Assembly: GCA_030149025.1 (NCBI GenBank)
Contig: JASBSH010000194.1
Location: 1 to 15,479 of the forward strand
Length of the DNA: 15,479 nucleotides
Origin: Actinomycetales bacterium
GTDB lineage: Bacteria > Actinomycetota > Actinomycetes > Actinomycetales > BWSM-131
Direction of reading: 5' to 3'
Positions 1 to 6,454 of this stretch are shown piece after piece. The notes beneath the pieces are model-generated. The model did no database searches. It was given only the letters and a program-made list of their open reading frames with translations, and was not told where the DNA came from. The position numbers and the translations under genes were made by a program. The stretch's first letter is position 1. Each line of letters opens with the position of its first letter.

Positions 1-142
1 CCGGCTCATCATCCGACGAGCCTACGGATTCCACTCCGCCACAGCCGCGCTCGCCCTGGTCATGCTGTCCTGCGGACCGATCACACTACGACTCCCACAC
101 GAGAAACCAGCGATCTGACCCACATCCATGCCGGGAGACCCC
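1..142 (+). mobile_element. Right end of an ISL3-like insertion sequence with terminal repeat
   Basis: After the transposase stop, 117-142 read on the minus strand begins GGGTCTCCCGGCATGGATG. ISL3-family ends typically start with GG and are about 20-30 bp long, close to the transposase stop. The other end lies outside the window, so neither the repeat nor a target duplication (8 bp is usual for the family; GAAAGATG at 143-150 would be the candidate) can be confirmed. The IS would end at about 141-142. Confidence 0.55.
2..118 (+). CDS. ISL3-family transposase, C-terminal fragment (cut by window edge)
   Basis: An open frame enters from the left edge and ends at TGA 116-118. The 38 visible residues begin RLIIRRAYGFHSATAALAL and end LPHEKPAI. 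This resembles the extreme C-terminus of actinobacterial ISL3-type (DDE_Tnp_ISL3) transposases, which end in an arginine-rich RRAYGF-like motif, a short hydrophobic helix and a Pro-rich tail. The catalytic DDE residues lie outside the window, so activity cannot be judged. The stop sits directly against a sequence that looks like the element's terminal inverted repeat, as expected for the 3' end of an intact IS. The family call rests on remembered motif similarity over a short stretch; another DDE family is possible. Confidence 0.7.
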   Translation, partial: RLIIRRAYGFHSATAALALVMLSCGPITLRLPHEKPAI

Positions 143-276
143 GAAAGATGTACCTGGGGGGACATTGCGCCGCGGCGCATCATTGCCGCGTCAGGTCCGG
201 GGATTCGCGCGCAGGACGTGACGCCAGCCTGCAATGTCGCGTGGCAGAGGGCATCTCGGCGCGTCCGTGAGCTGCA

Positions 277-300
277 GATCTGCAGAACTGCAAGATCACG
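277..300 (+). repeat. Dispersed near-palindromic repeat, copy 1
   Basis: This copy contains the full core CTGCAGAACTGCAAGATC preceded by GAT and followed by ACG. The upstream CTGCA (272-276) makes 272-285 a perfect 14-bp palindrome, CTGCAGATCTGCAG. It lies 3' of the minus-strand amidohydrolase, 29 bp beyond its stop. The copies at 311, 1596, 11232 and 11268 have the same orientation. Arms GATCTGCA and TGCAAGATC can pair with one bulged base. Confidence 0.85.
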
Positions 301-310
301 GGTGGGGGCT

Positions 311-336
311 ATCGGCAGAAGTGCAAGATCACGAGC
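311..336 (+). repeat. Dispersed repeat, copy 2 (diverged; supplies a stop codon)
   Basis: This degenerate copy contains GGCAGAAGTGCAAGATCACG. The right half matches the other copies exactly, while the left half has drifted (GGCAGAAG in place of TGCAGAAC). The TGA that ends the minus-strand amidohydrolase (329-331) lies inside the GATCACG part of the repeat. The gene's last codons and its stop are therefore shared with the element. Confidence 0.75.
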
Positions 337-1543
337 GGGGTTTGTGATGGACGACGCGCTGGCCGTCCATCCACACCTCACGGACACGCGTCCGCAGGTC
401 CTCCAGGTCATGCGCGTCGCCGGACACCACCACCACGTCGGCGCGCATACCCGGTGTGAGCCGGCCGACCTCGTCGTGCATGCCGAGAAGCCTTGCCGCA
501 CCGTGCGTCGTCGCCGTGAGGACCTGCTCGGCCGACATGCCGCACTCGGCCATGAGGGGGAGCTCGTCGAGGTTCATGCCGTGCGGTCCCACGCCGGAGT
601 CGGTGCCCATCGCGATGGGGACGCCGGCATCGACGGCACGGCTGATAGCTGCGGTGTGGACCTTCATGACCGCAATCGTCTTCTCCACCATCGCTTCCGG
701 GACGGCGGCACCCGAGTCTGCTGCCCTCTTCACGGCCCGCGGCGCCGCCAGAGTGGGGACCAGCCAGGTGCCGTGCTCCAGCATCAGGTCGATGCCCTCG
801 TCATCGAGGTAGATGCCGTGCTCGATCGACCGGACGCCGGCCCGCACGGCTGTCTTGATCCCTTGCGCGCCCTGGGCGTGCGCCATCACAGGTTTGTGCT
901 GAGCCGCGGCCTCCTGGACGAGGACCTGCACCTCCTCGAAGCTGAACTGCGAGTGCCGCGGGTCGTCCGCGGCCGACAGAACACCGCCGGTCGTGCACAC
1001 CTTCAGCACGTTCGCGCCGGCGCGCAGCATCTGCCGTGCGACCTTCCGCATCTCCTCACGCCCGTCCGCGATACCGGACGGGCGCCCCGGATGCGGCACC
1101 ATCCAGGGGACATCTGCACCGCACGGCATCCAGTCGTCGCCGTGGCCACCGGTCTGGCTGATGATCCCCACGGAGATCTGCATCCGGGGGCCGCGTACCA
1201 GGCCATGCTCGAGCGCTCGCTGGACGCCGAGGTCAGCACCACCGGCGTCGCGGACGGTCGTGATGCCGCACGCGAGCGTCGCCTCGAGATTCCTTGCGGC
1301 CTCGTAGAACTGGTACGAGAAGGGCTGCTGGATCGACCGGAGGATGTCGAAGCCGGAGACCATCACGTGCACGTGGCAGTCGATCAGGCCGGGTAGCACC
1401 GTCGCGCCGGTGCAGTCGACCGCCTGGTCGCCGTCCAGGCCGGTCCCCACGTCGATGACACGGCCGTGCTCGATGACGACGTCACCTCTGGAGAAGGAGA
1501 GTCCGTCGAAGACCAGGCCACCGGTGAACAGGGTGCGCGTCAT
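329..1543 (-). CDS. Metal-dependent amidohydrolase (prolidase/imidazolonepropionase-like)
   Basis: This is a complete cytoplasmic amidohydrolase-superfamily protein of 404-406 residues. Counting from the GTG at 1549, it shows a small N-terminal beta-sandwich part followed by the TIM barrel. Metal-site motifs are DCHVH (H59, H61), the lysine of VLKVCTTGG (K183, the candidate carboxylated bridging lysine), MAHAQG (H224), IEHGIY (H244) and GTDSG (D317). The C-terminus (PGMRADVVVV) closes the composite domain. Proteins of this type include Xaa-Pro dipeptidases and other amide or dipeptide hydrolases, and the substrate cannot be read from sequence. Two starts are possible: GTG 1549 or ATG 1543. 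I prefer ATG 1543 because CAGACT (1550-1555, minus strand) lies 6 nt upstream, like other leaderless starts here, and there is no Shine-Dalgarno sequence. It follows purU in the same direction, 103-109 bp away. Confidence 0.85.
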   Translation of the reverse strand: MTRTLFTGGLVFDGLSFSRGDVVIEHGRVIDVGTGLDGDQAVDCTGATVLPGLIDCHVHVMVSGFDILRSIQQPFSYQFYEAARNLEATLACGITTVRDAGGADLGVQRALEHGLVRGPRMQISVGIISQTGGHGDDWMPCGADVPWMVPHPGRPSGIADGREEMRKVARQMLRAGANVLKVCTTGGVLSAADDPRHSQFSFEEVQVLVQEAAAQHKPVMAHAQGAQGIKTAVRAGVRSIEHGIYLDDEGIDLMLEHGTWLVPTLAAPRAVKRAADSGAAVPEAMVEKTIAVMKVHTAAISRAVDAGVPIAMGTDSGVGPHGMNLDELPLMAECGMSAEQVLTATTHGAARLLGMHDEVGRLTPGMRADVVVVSGDAHDLEDLRTRVREVWMDGQRVVHHKPRS

Positions 1544-1595
1544 GGGCACAGTCTGCCGACGAACCGCCGTTCATGGCGTGGCGTCCTGGGAGCCG

Positions 1596-1620
1596 GATCT
1601 GCAGAACTGCAAGATCACGA
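1596..1620 (+). repeat. Dispersed near-palindromic repeat, copy 3
   Basis: This is a full-length copy with core CTGCAGAACTGCAAGATC, flanked by GAT on the left and ACGA on the right. It lies between purU (ends 1652) and the amidohydrolase (starts 1543), in the 3' flank of purU. It is identical to copy 1 over the 24-bp core. Confidence 0.85.
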
Positions 1621-1651
1621 ACCGGAGAGGGTTGGGCTGTGCCGGTCGCCG

Positions 1652-2572
1652 TCAGTTGAAGACGATCGTTCGGCGCCCGTCGACGAGCACGCGGTGCTCG
1701 GCGTGCCACCGGACGGCGCGGGCGAGCGCCCGGCTCTCCAGGTCTCGGCCGATGGCCTTGAGCTCCGACACGTCGTGGGCGTGGCTGACACGTTCGACGT
1801 CCTGCTCGATGATCGGCCCCTCGTCGAGGTCCGCGGTGACGTAGTGCGCGGTCGCTCCGATCAGCTTCACACCCCGTGCGTACGCCTGGTGGTAGGGGCG
1901 GGCGCCGGCGAAGCTCGGCAGGAACGAGTGGTGGATGTTGATCGCCCGCCCTGCCAGCCGGTCGCACAGGTCAGCGGACAGCACCTGCATGTACCGGGCC
2001 AGGACGACGAGTTCGGAGTCGGTCTCGGCCAGCAGCTCCAGCAGCCGGGCCTCGGCCTCCGGCCTCGTGTCGGGCGTGACCGGCACGTGGTGGAAGGGGA
2101 CTGCGTAGAACTCCGCCAGCTCCGCCAGGTCCTTGTGGTTGCCCACCACCGCGGTGACGTCGATCGGCAGGGTGCCCGAGCGTTGCCGGAACAGCAGGTC
2201 GTTCAGGCAGTGGCCCTCCTTGCTCACCATGACGATGGTGCGGACGGCCCGCAGCGGGACGAGGTCCCACGTCATGGAGAACTCCCCTGCCACCTGCTCG
2301 AGGCGAGTGTGCAGCGCTGCGTGCGTGTCGTCGTCCAGGTCGTCCGTTCGATCCGGCATGCCGGGGGACAGGTCGACCTGCACCCGCATGTAGAAGGAGT
2401 CCGAGGACGGCTCGCGGAACTGCTGGCTCTCCACGATGTTCGCGCCCACACCCGCGATGGCGCCGGAGACGGAGTGGACGATCCCGGGGCGGTCCGGGCA
2501 GGAGAGCGTGAGCACCCACGACCGGCCGGTCGTCGGGGACAGGGCAGAGCCGGATAGGGCGGGGCTAGTCAC
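1652..2572 (-). CDS. purU: Formyltetrahydrofolate deformylase
   Basis: PurU hydrolyses 10-formyl-THF to formate and THF. It balances one-carbon pools and can feed formate to purine synthesis. The 306-residue product has an N-terminal ACT domain (about 18-100, beginning WVLTLSCPDRPGIVHSVSG) and a C-terminal formyltransferase-like domain (about 110-290). The catalytic triad is visible: N212 and H214 in INIHHSFLPSF and D250 in TADLDEGPII. These correspond to the Asn/His/Asp of glycinamide-ribonucleotide formyltransferases. The length is slightly above the E. coli protein because of an extra N-terminal segment of about 15 residues. The start is GTG at 2572; no Shine-Dalgarno is seen, and TAGCCT (2581-2586, minus strand) lies 8 nt upstream, which suggests a leaderless mRNA. 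It is divergent from the ZTP-riboswitch-controlled glyA-folD operon, which works on the same folate pool. Confidence 0.95.
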   Translation of the reverse strand: MTSPALSGSALSPTTGRSWVLTLSCPDRPGIVHSVSGAIAGVGANIVESQQFREPSSDSFYMRVQVDLSPGMPDRTDDLDDDTHAALHTRLEQVAGEFSMTWDLVPLRAVRTIVMVSKEGHCLNDLLFRQRSGTLPIDVTAVVGNHKDLAELAEFYAVPFHHVPVTPDTRPEAEARLLELLAETDSELVVLARYMQVLSADLCDRLAGRAINIHHSFLPSFAGARPYHQAYARGVKLIGATAHYVTADLDEGPIIEQDVERVSHAHDVSELKAIGRDLESRALARAVRWHAEHRVLVDGRRTIVFN

Positions 2573-2580
2573 GAGAGGTG

Positions 2581-2586
2581 AGGCTA
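2581..2586 (-). promoter_or_regulatory. Candidate -10 element of purU
   Basis: TAGCCT on the minus strand lies 8 nt before the GTG start. An inverted copy of the same block (AGGCTAGC at 2581-2588 against GCTAGCCT at 2611-2618) puts a matching hexamer on the plus strand toward glyA. No convincing -35 is seen for either direction. Confidence 0.4.
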
Positions 2587-2612
2587 GCCACCGTCGTAGG
2601 TGTGTCGTTCGC

Positions 2613-2618
2613 TAGCCT
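2613..2618 (+). promoter_or_regulatory. Candidate -10 element of the glyA-folD operon
   Basis: TAGCCT lies immediately upstream of the riboswitch. A start site just downstream would place the aptamer's P1 strand (2623-2629) at or very near the 5' end of the RNA. The spacing is tight, so the exact hexamer is uncertain. Confidence 0.35.
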
Positions 2619-2621
2619 GGG

Positions 2622-2706
2622 ACTGCCGCGACTGGCGTTCGAGGTGGGGCACCACCGGGGAGCGGTAGGCACCACCACCACCGGGTCGTCCGCCTGGGCC
2701 CGGGCA
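2622..2706 (+). promoter_or_regulatory. ZTP (pfl-motif) riboswitch upstream of glyA-folD
   Basis: The sequence fits the pfl/ZTP aptamer consensus closely. P1 is formed by CTGCCGC (2623-2629) and GCGGTAG (2662-2668). The conserved GACTGGCG follows the 5' strand (2630-2637). A small stem GGTGG/CCACC (2643-2647 and 2651-2655) leads into the conserved GGGGAGC. The 3' subdomain has a CGG/CCG hairpin (2682-2684 and 2690-2692) and the hallmark CCGCCTGGGC (2690-2699). GGCG 2634-2637 can form the family's pseudoknot with CGCC 2691-2694. ZTP riboswitches sense ZMP/ZTP, which accumulate when 10-formyl-THF is short, and activate genes such as glyA, folD and purH. The expression platform is unclear: TGGGC (2695-2699) can pair with GCCCA (2719-2723), and GGGCA (2702-2706) with TGCCC (2718-2722). 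No U-tract terminator is visible. Confidence 0.92.
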
Positions 2707-2743
2707 GTTCAGTCGCGTGCCCACGAATGAGGAGACCGGTAAC

Positions 2744-4042
2744 ATGAACGACTCCCGGAACGCAGCCGCCACACGAGCGGTGACCAACGCCCCCCTGTCC
2801 GACATCGACCCGGAGATCGCCGCCGTCCTGCGTGACGAGCTGGGTCGGCAGCGGCACACGCTCGAGATGATCGCGAGCGAGAACTTCGCGCCTCGCGCGG
2901 TGCTCGAGGCGCAGGGGTCGGTGCTGACGAACAAGTACGCCGAGGGTTACCCCGGTCGCCGGTACTACGGCGGTTGTGAGTACGTCGACGTCGCGGAGAA
3001 CCTCGCCCGGGACCGCGCCAAGGCGCTGTTCGGGGCGGAGCACGCGAACGTCCAGCCGCACGCCGGTGCGCAGGCGAACGCGGCGGTCATGCACGCGCTG
3101 ATCCGGCCCGGCGACAAGATCCTCGGGCTCGAGCTGGCGCACGGCGGCCACCTCACGCACGGTATGAAGATCAACTTCAGCGGACGGCTCTACGACGTGG
3201 CCGCATACGGCGTTGACCCCAAGACTTTCCGCGTCGACATGGACGCGGTGCGCGAGGCGGCGCTGGAGCACCGGCCGAAGCTCATCATCGCCGGCTGGTC
3301 CGCCTACCCCCGCCAGCTGGACTTCGCCGCGTTCCGGCAGATCGCCGACGAGGTCGACGCGTTCCTCCTGACCGACATGGCCCACTTCGCCGGCCTGGTC
3401 GCGGCGGGTCTGCATCCGTCGCCGGTCCCGCACTCCGACGTGGTGACGACGACGGTGCACAAGACGCTCGCCGGACCGCGCAGCGGCATGATCCTCTCCC
3501 GCGAGGAGCACGCGAAGAAGATCGACTCCGCGGTGTTCCCGGGCCAGCAGGGCGGGCCGTTGATGCACGCGATCGCCGGCAAGGCGGTGGCCCTGAAGAT
3601 CGCCGCGGGGGAGGAGTTCAAGGCGCGCCAGCAGCGCACCCTGGACGGCGCGCGCATCCTTGCCGAGCGGCTCACGGGCAAGGACGTCGCCGATGTCGGG
3701 GTGTCGGTGCTCACCGGGGGCACGGACGTGCACCTCGTGCTCGTGGACCTGCGCGAGTCCAAGCTCGACGGCAAGCAGGCCGATGACCGGCTGTACGAGG
3801 TCGGCATCACCGTGAACCGCAACGCGGTGCCGTTCGACCCGCGACCGCCGATGGTCACCTCCGGACTGCGGATCGGGACGCCGGCACTCGCCACGCGCGG
3901 TTTCGACGCCGCCGCCTTCACGGAGGTCTCGGACATCATCGCCCTCGCGCTGCAGCCGGACTGCGACGTCGAGGCGCTGCGCGGGCGCGTGCACAAGCTG
4001 GCCGAGCAGTTCCCGCTGTACGAGGGTCTCGAGGAGTGGTGA
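2744..4042 (+). CDS. glyA: Serine hydroxymethyltransferase
   Basis: GlyA is a PLP enzyme that converts serine and THF to glycine and 5,10-methylene-THF, the main entry of one-carbon units. The 432-residue product has normal family length. Visible motifs are the N-terminal MIASENFAP, the substrate segment NKYAEGYPGRRYYGG, the PLP-contacting TDMAHFAGLV (D211, H214) and the PLP lysine in TTTVHKTLAGPRSGM (K240, counted from this start). The start is ATG 2744 because GAGGAG (2729-2734) lies 9 nt upstream. An in-frame GTG at 2717 would add nine residues and overlap leader structure. It is the first gene after the ZTP riboswitch and overlaps folD, so both are probably one transcript induced when formyl-folate runs low. 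Confidence 0.97.
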   Translation: MNDSRNAAATRAVTNAPLSDIDPEIAAVLRDELGRQRHTLEMIASENFAPRAVLEAQGSVLTNKYAEGYPGRRYYGGCEYVDVAENLARDRAKALFGAEHANVQPHAGAQANAAVMHALIRPGDKILGLELAHGGHLTHGMKINFSGRLYDVAAYGVDPKTFRVDMDAVREAALEHRPKLIIAGWSAYPRQLDFAAFRQIADEVDAFLLTDMAHFAGLVAAGLHPSPVPHSDVVTTTVHKTLAGPRSGMILSREEHAKKIDSAVFPGQQGGPLMHAIAGKAVALKIAAGEEFKARQQRTLDGARILAERLTGKDVADVGVSVLTGGTDVHLVLVDLRESKLDGKQADDRLYEVGITVNRNAVPFDPRPPMVTSGLRIGTPALATRGFDAAAFTEVSDIIALALQPDCDVEALRGRVHKLAEQFPLYEGLEEW

Positions 4043-4920
4043 GCGCCCGGATCCTCGACGGCAAGGCGACGGCTGCGGCGATCAAAGCCGAGCTGCGCGA
4101 ACGCGTTTCGGCGCTGCGTCAGCGCGGGCTGGTCCCTGGCCTCGGCACGGTGCTGGTCGGCGACGACCCCGGCAGCCAGGCGTACGTGCGCGGCAAGCAC
4201 CGGGACTGCGCCGAGGTCGGGATCGAGTCGATCCGCGTCGACCTGCCCGCCTCGGCCTCGCAGGCAGAGGTCGAGGCGGCCGTCCGCAAGCTCAACGACG
4301 ACCCGGCATGCACCGGCTACATCGTGCAGCTTCCGCTGCCGGAGGGTCACGACGCCGACGCGGTGCTGGACCTCATCGACCCGGTGAAGGACGCGGACGG
4401 CCTGCACCCGTACAACCTGGGCAAGCTCGTCACGAAGGTCTCCGGGCCGATCTCGACGCCGTTGCCGTGCACCCCCCGCGGTGTGGTGGAGATCCTTCAG
4501 CGGCACGGTGTCGACCTGAACGGCGCGGAGGTGTCCGTCGTCGGCCGGTCGGTGATCGTCGGCCGCACCCTGGCGCTGTTGCTGACCCGGCGCTCGGTGA
4601 ACGCCACGGTCACCTCATGCCACACCGGCACGCGTGACCTGGCGGCCCACACCAGAGCCGCTGACGTGGTCGTTGCGGCGGCCGGGGTCGTGGGGATCCT
4701 GACGCCCGACATGGTCCGGCCCGGTGCTGTGGTCGTCGATGTAGGCATCAACCGCGTGCACGACGAGGCGACCGGCAAGGACCGCCTGGTCGGCGACGTC
4801 GACCCCGCCGTCGCGGAGGTCGCCGGCTGGTACACCCCCGTGCCGGGCGGGATCGGGCCGATGACGCGTGCGATGTTGCTGCTCAACGTCGTGGAGGCGG
4901 CGGAGCGCTCGCTGGCCTGA
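4036..4920 (+). CDS. folD: Methylenetetrahydrofolate dehydrogenase / methenyl-THF cyclohydrolase
   Basis: FolD is a bifunctional cytoplasmic enzyme converting 5,10-methylene-THF through methenyl-THF to 10-formyl-THF with NAD(P)+. It takes the product of GlyA directly onward. The protein is 294 residues, normal for the family. Visible are the YxxxK catalytic pair in SQAYVRGKHR (Y50, K54), the active-site VQLPLP (97-102) with KDADGLHP (D121), the Rossmann motif VVGRSVIVGRT (168-178) and the C-terminal TPVPGGIGPMTRAMLL loop. Two adjacent GTG codons (4036, 4039) could start it; both overlap the glyA stop (GTGGTGA), which implies translational coupling. GAGGG at 4022-4026 is 9 nt before the first GTG. 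Confidence 0.96.
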   Translation: MVSARILDGKATAAAIKAELRERVSALRQRGLVPGLGTVLVGDDPGSQAYVRGKHRDCAEVGIESIRVDLPASASQAEVEAAVRKLNDDPACTGYIVQLPLPEGHDADAVLDLIDPVKDADGLHPYNLGKLVTKVSGPISTPLPCTPRGVVEILQRHGVDLNGAEVSVVGRSVIVGRTLALLLTRRSVNATVTSCHTGTRDLAAHTRAADVVVAAAGVVGILTPDMVRPGAVVVDVGINRVHDEATGKDRLVGDVDPAVAEVAGWYTPVPGGIGPMTRAMLLLNVVEAAERSLA

Positions 4921-4937
4921 TGCGACGGCGCGTCGCA
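4921..4937 (+). terminator. Short hairpin directly after folD
   Basis: TGCGACG and CGTCGCA form a perfect 7-bp stem with loop GCG, beginning at the first base after the folD stop. It lacks a T-tract, so it is at best a weak or Rho-assisted terminator or a 3'-end stabiliser. Confidence 0.4.
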
Positions 4938-4952
4938 CCCGCTCGTTACCGC

Positions 4953-4984
4953 TTGCACTGGTATCAGGTTGCACTGGTATCAGG
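4953..4984 (+). repeat. Perfect 16-bp tandem repeat, two units
   Basis: TTGCACTGGTATCAGG occurs twice with no gap (4953-4968 and 4969-4984). It is less GC-rich than the surroundings and lies between folD and the long hairpin. No protein-binding family is recognised. Confidence 0.9.
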
Positions 4985-5011
4985 ACGGCGTCCCGCCCGG
5001 GGACCTTCTTC

Positions 5012-5063
5012 TCGGATGCTGTATCGCTGATGACCCATTGGTCATCAGCGATACAGCATCCGA
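5012..5063. terminator. Perfect 24-bp inverted repeat with 4-nt loop
   Basis: The left arm 5012-5035 (starting TCGGATGCTGTATCGC) and right arm 5040-5063 are exact reverse complements around the loop CATT. A further 6-bp outer stem is possible (CCCGCC 4992-4997 with GGCGGG 5068-5073). The element lies between convergent folD and the M20 amidohydrolase, where a bidirectional terminator would be useful. It has no T-tract on either side and is far longer and more perfect than ordinary terminators, so a palindromic mobile or MITE-like element is an alternative. Confidence 0.55.
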
Positions 5064-5091
5064 CCGAGGCGGGCAGACCACCTCGCGCCAC

Positions 5092-5125
5092 GTGTGTTGA
5101 GTGCCTCCGTGTGTTGAGTGCCTCC
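5092..5125 (+). repeat. Perfect 17-bp tandem repeat, two units plus a partial third
   Basis: GTGTGTTGAGTGCCTCC occurs at 5092-5108 and 5109-5125. The last 11 bases, TGAGTGCCTCC, occur a third time at 5177-5187, eight bases from the stop of the M20 gene. The function is unknown. Confidence 0.9.
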
Positions 5126-5194
5126 ACGGCGTTCATCTGTTGGTGCGGCGGCACGCCGCGGCGCACCTAACGCTGGTGAGTGCCTCCGCGCCAG

Positions 5195-6412
5195 TCAGGC
5201 CAGCGACCGCGACAGGAGCGACCGCACCGCCAGCTCGGCGTACACGGCGGTGCCGTCACCGAGCACGTCGTCGGCGAACGCGGCGAACGGCGAGTGGTTG
5301 TAGGGAGCGTTCTCCCAGTCGTCGCCGTACGTGCTCGCACCCAGGAACAGCATCGCCCCGGGAGCAGCCTGCAGCACCCGGGAGAAGTCCTCGGAGCCGG
5401 CGACGGGCTGCGGCATGTCCATCCACCGCCCGTCGCGCAGCACGCCGGCGACGACCCGCTCGGCGAAAGCCACTGCGGCGGCGTCGTTCACGGTCACCGG
5501 GTACTGCCGCTCGAAGTGCGCGTCGACGCCGAGCCCGTACGCGTCGGCGACACCTTGCACGTACCGCACCGTGTCGTCAGCGATCTGGTCGACCAGCTTG
5601 TCGTCGAACGCGCGCACCGTCGCGGCGAAGAACGCGCTGTCCGGGATGATGTTCGCCTTCGTGCCGGCGATGAACTGGCCCACGGTGAGCACCGACGGGT
5701 CGAACGGCGACACCTTGCGGGTCATCACGTTCTGCAGACCGAGCACCATCTCCGCGGCGACCGGCACCGGGTCCTTCGCACGCTCGGGGGCCGAGCCGTG
5801 GCCGCCGGCGCCCTTGACCGTCACGTGCAGCTCGTTGCTCGAGGCCATCATCGGCCCTGGTCGCGCCGCCACGACGCCCTTCGGTGCCAGGGACGAGAAC
5901 ACGTGGATCGCCCACGCCGCGTCCGGACGCCGCCCCGCCGCGTCCAGCACACCTTCCGAGATCATCACGCCCGCCCCGTCGAAGCCCTCCTCGCCGGGCT
6001 GGAACATGAACACCACGTCACCGGGCAGCTCGTCCCGGCGCGCGGCGAGCACCCGCGCAGCACCGACGAGCATCGCGGTGTGCAGGTCGTGCCCACAGGC
6101 GTGCATGACGCCTTCGTGCTTGCTGCGGAAGTCGACGTCCACCTGTTCTGTCACGGGCAGAGCGTCCATGTCGCCGCGCAGCAGCACGGTCCGCCGCTCC
6201 GTGTCCGGCACCGACGCTCCACCTCGCAGCACAGCCGTCACCGAGGTCGTCGCCTTGCCGGTGGAGATCTCCAGGTCCAGCCCGCTCAGCGCATCGAGCA
6301 CCGTCGTCTGCGTCTTGGGCAGGTCGAGCCCCACCTCGGGGATCTGGTGCAGGGCGTGGCGCAGGTCGGTCAGCTCGGACTGCAGCGCGCGTGCGTCGTC
6401 GGCGAAGGTCAT
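5195..6412 (-). CDS. M20-family metal-dependent amidohydrolase (hippurate/IAA-amide hydrolase-like)
   Basis: This 405-residue cytoplasmic hydrolase of peptidase family M20D probably removes an acyl group from N-acyl amino acids or related amides. Di-metal ligands are visible: C106 and H108 in MHACGHD, E141/E142 in FQPGEEG, H170 in WAIHVFS and H373 in YNHSPF. The dimerisation or lid domain sits at about 185-300, with GAGGHGSAPE (201-210) as its conserved motif. Length and motif order are typical. The physiological substrate cannot be told from sequence. The ATG at 6412 has no clear Shine-Dalgarno; TAGACC lies 6 nt upstream on the minus strand (6419-6424). It is divergent from xth and ends convergently with folD across a repeat-rich spacer. 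Confidence 0.9.
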   Translation of the reverse strand: MTFADDARALQSELTDLRHALHQIPEVGLDLPKTQTTVLDALSGLDLEISTGKATTSVTAVLRGGASVPDTERRTVLLRGDMDALPVTEQVDVDFRSKHEGVMHACGHDLHTAMLVGAARVLAARRDELPGDVVFMFQPGEEGFDGAGVMISEGVLDAAGRRPDAAWAIHVFSSLAPKGVVAARPGPMMASSNELHVTVKGAGGHGSAPERAKDPVPVAAEMVLGLQNVMTRKVSPFDPSVLTVGQFIAGTKANIIPDSAFFAATVRAFDDKLVDQIADDTVRYVQGVADAYGLGVDAHFERQYPVTVNDAAAVAFAERVVAGVLRDGRWMDMPQPVAGSEDFSRVLQAAPGAMLFLGASTYGDDWENAPYNHSPFAAFADDVLGDGTAVYAELAVRSLLSRSLA

Positions 6413-6442
6413 GCGCTCGGTCTACCACAATCCTCACCGACC

Positions 6443-6448
6443 TAGGAT
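6443..6448 (+). promoter_or_regulatory. -10 element of xth (leaderless)
   Basis: TAGGAT, a good actinobacterial -10, ends 6 nt before the xth ATG at 6455. Transcription would then start at or within a base or two of the start codon. There is no Shine-Dalgarno in between and no clear -35. Confidence 0.6.
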
Positions 6449-6454
6449 CGCCGG

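Noticed and set aside
22..501. Minus-strand open frame at the left edge
   Set aside because: It crosses the IS end, two repeats and the amidohydrolase 3' end in another frame. The composition is Arg/Trp/Cys-rich with no domain.
128..1396. Long plus-strand open frame opposite the amidohydrolase
   Set aside because: It is antisense to a gene with full metal-site motifs. Its translation is His/Arg/Val-rich with no recognisable domain, typical of high-GC shadow frames.
2612..3994. 460-codon minus-strand open frame opposite glyA
   Set aside because: It is antisense to the whole of glyA and the riboswitch. No domain is seen and the composition is that of a shadow frame.
4953..5125. Possible CRISPR array from the tandem repeats
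   Set aside because: Units are directly adjacent with no spacers, the two sets are unrelated, and no cas genes are present.
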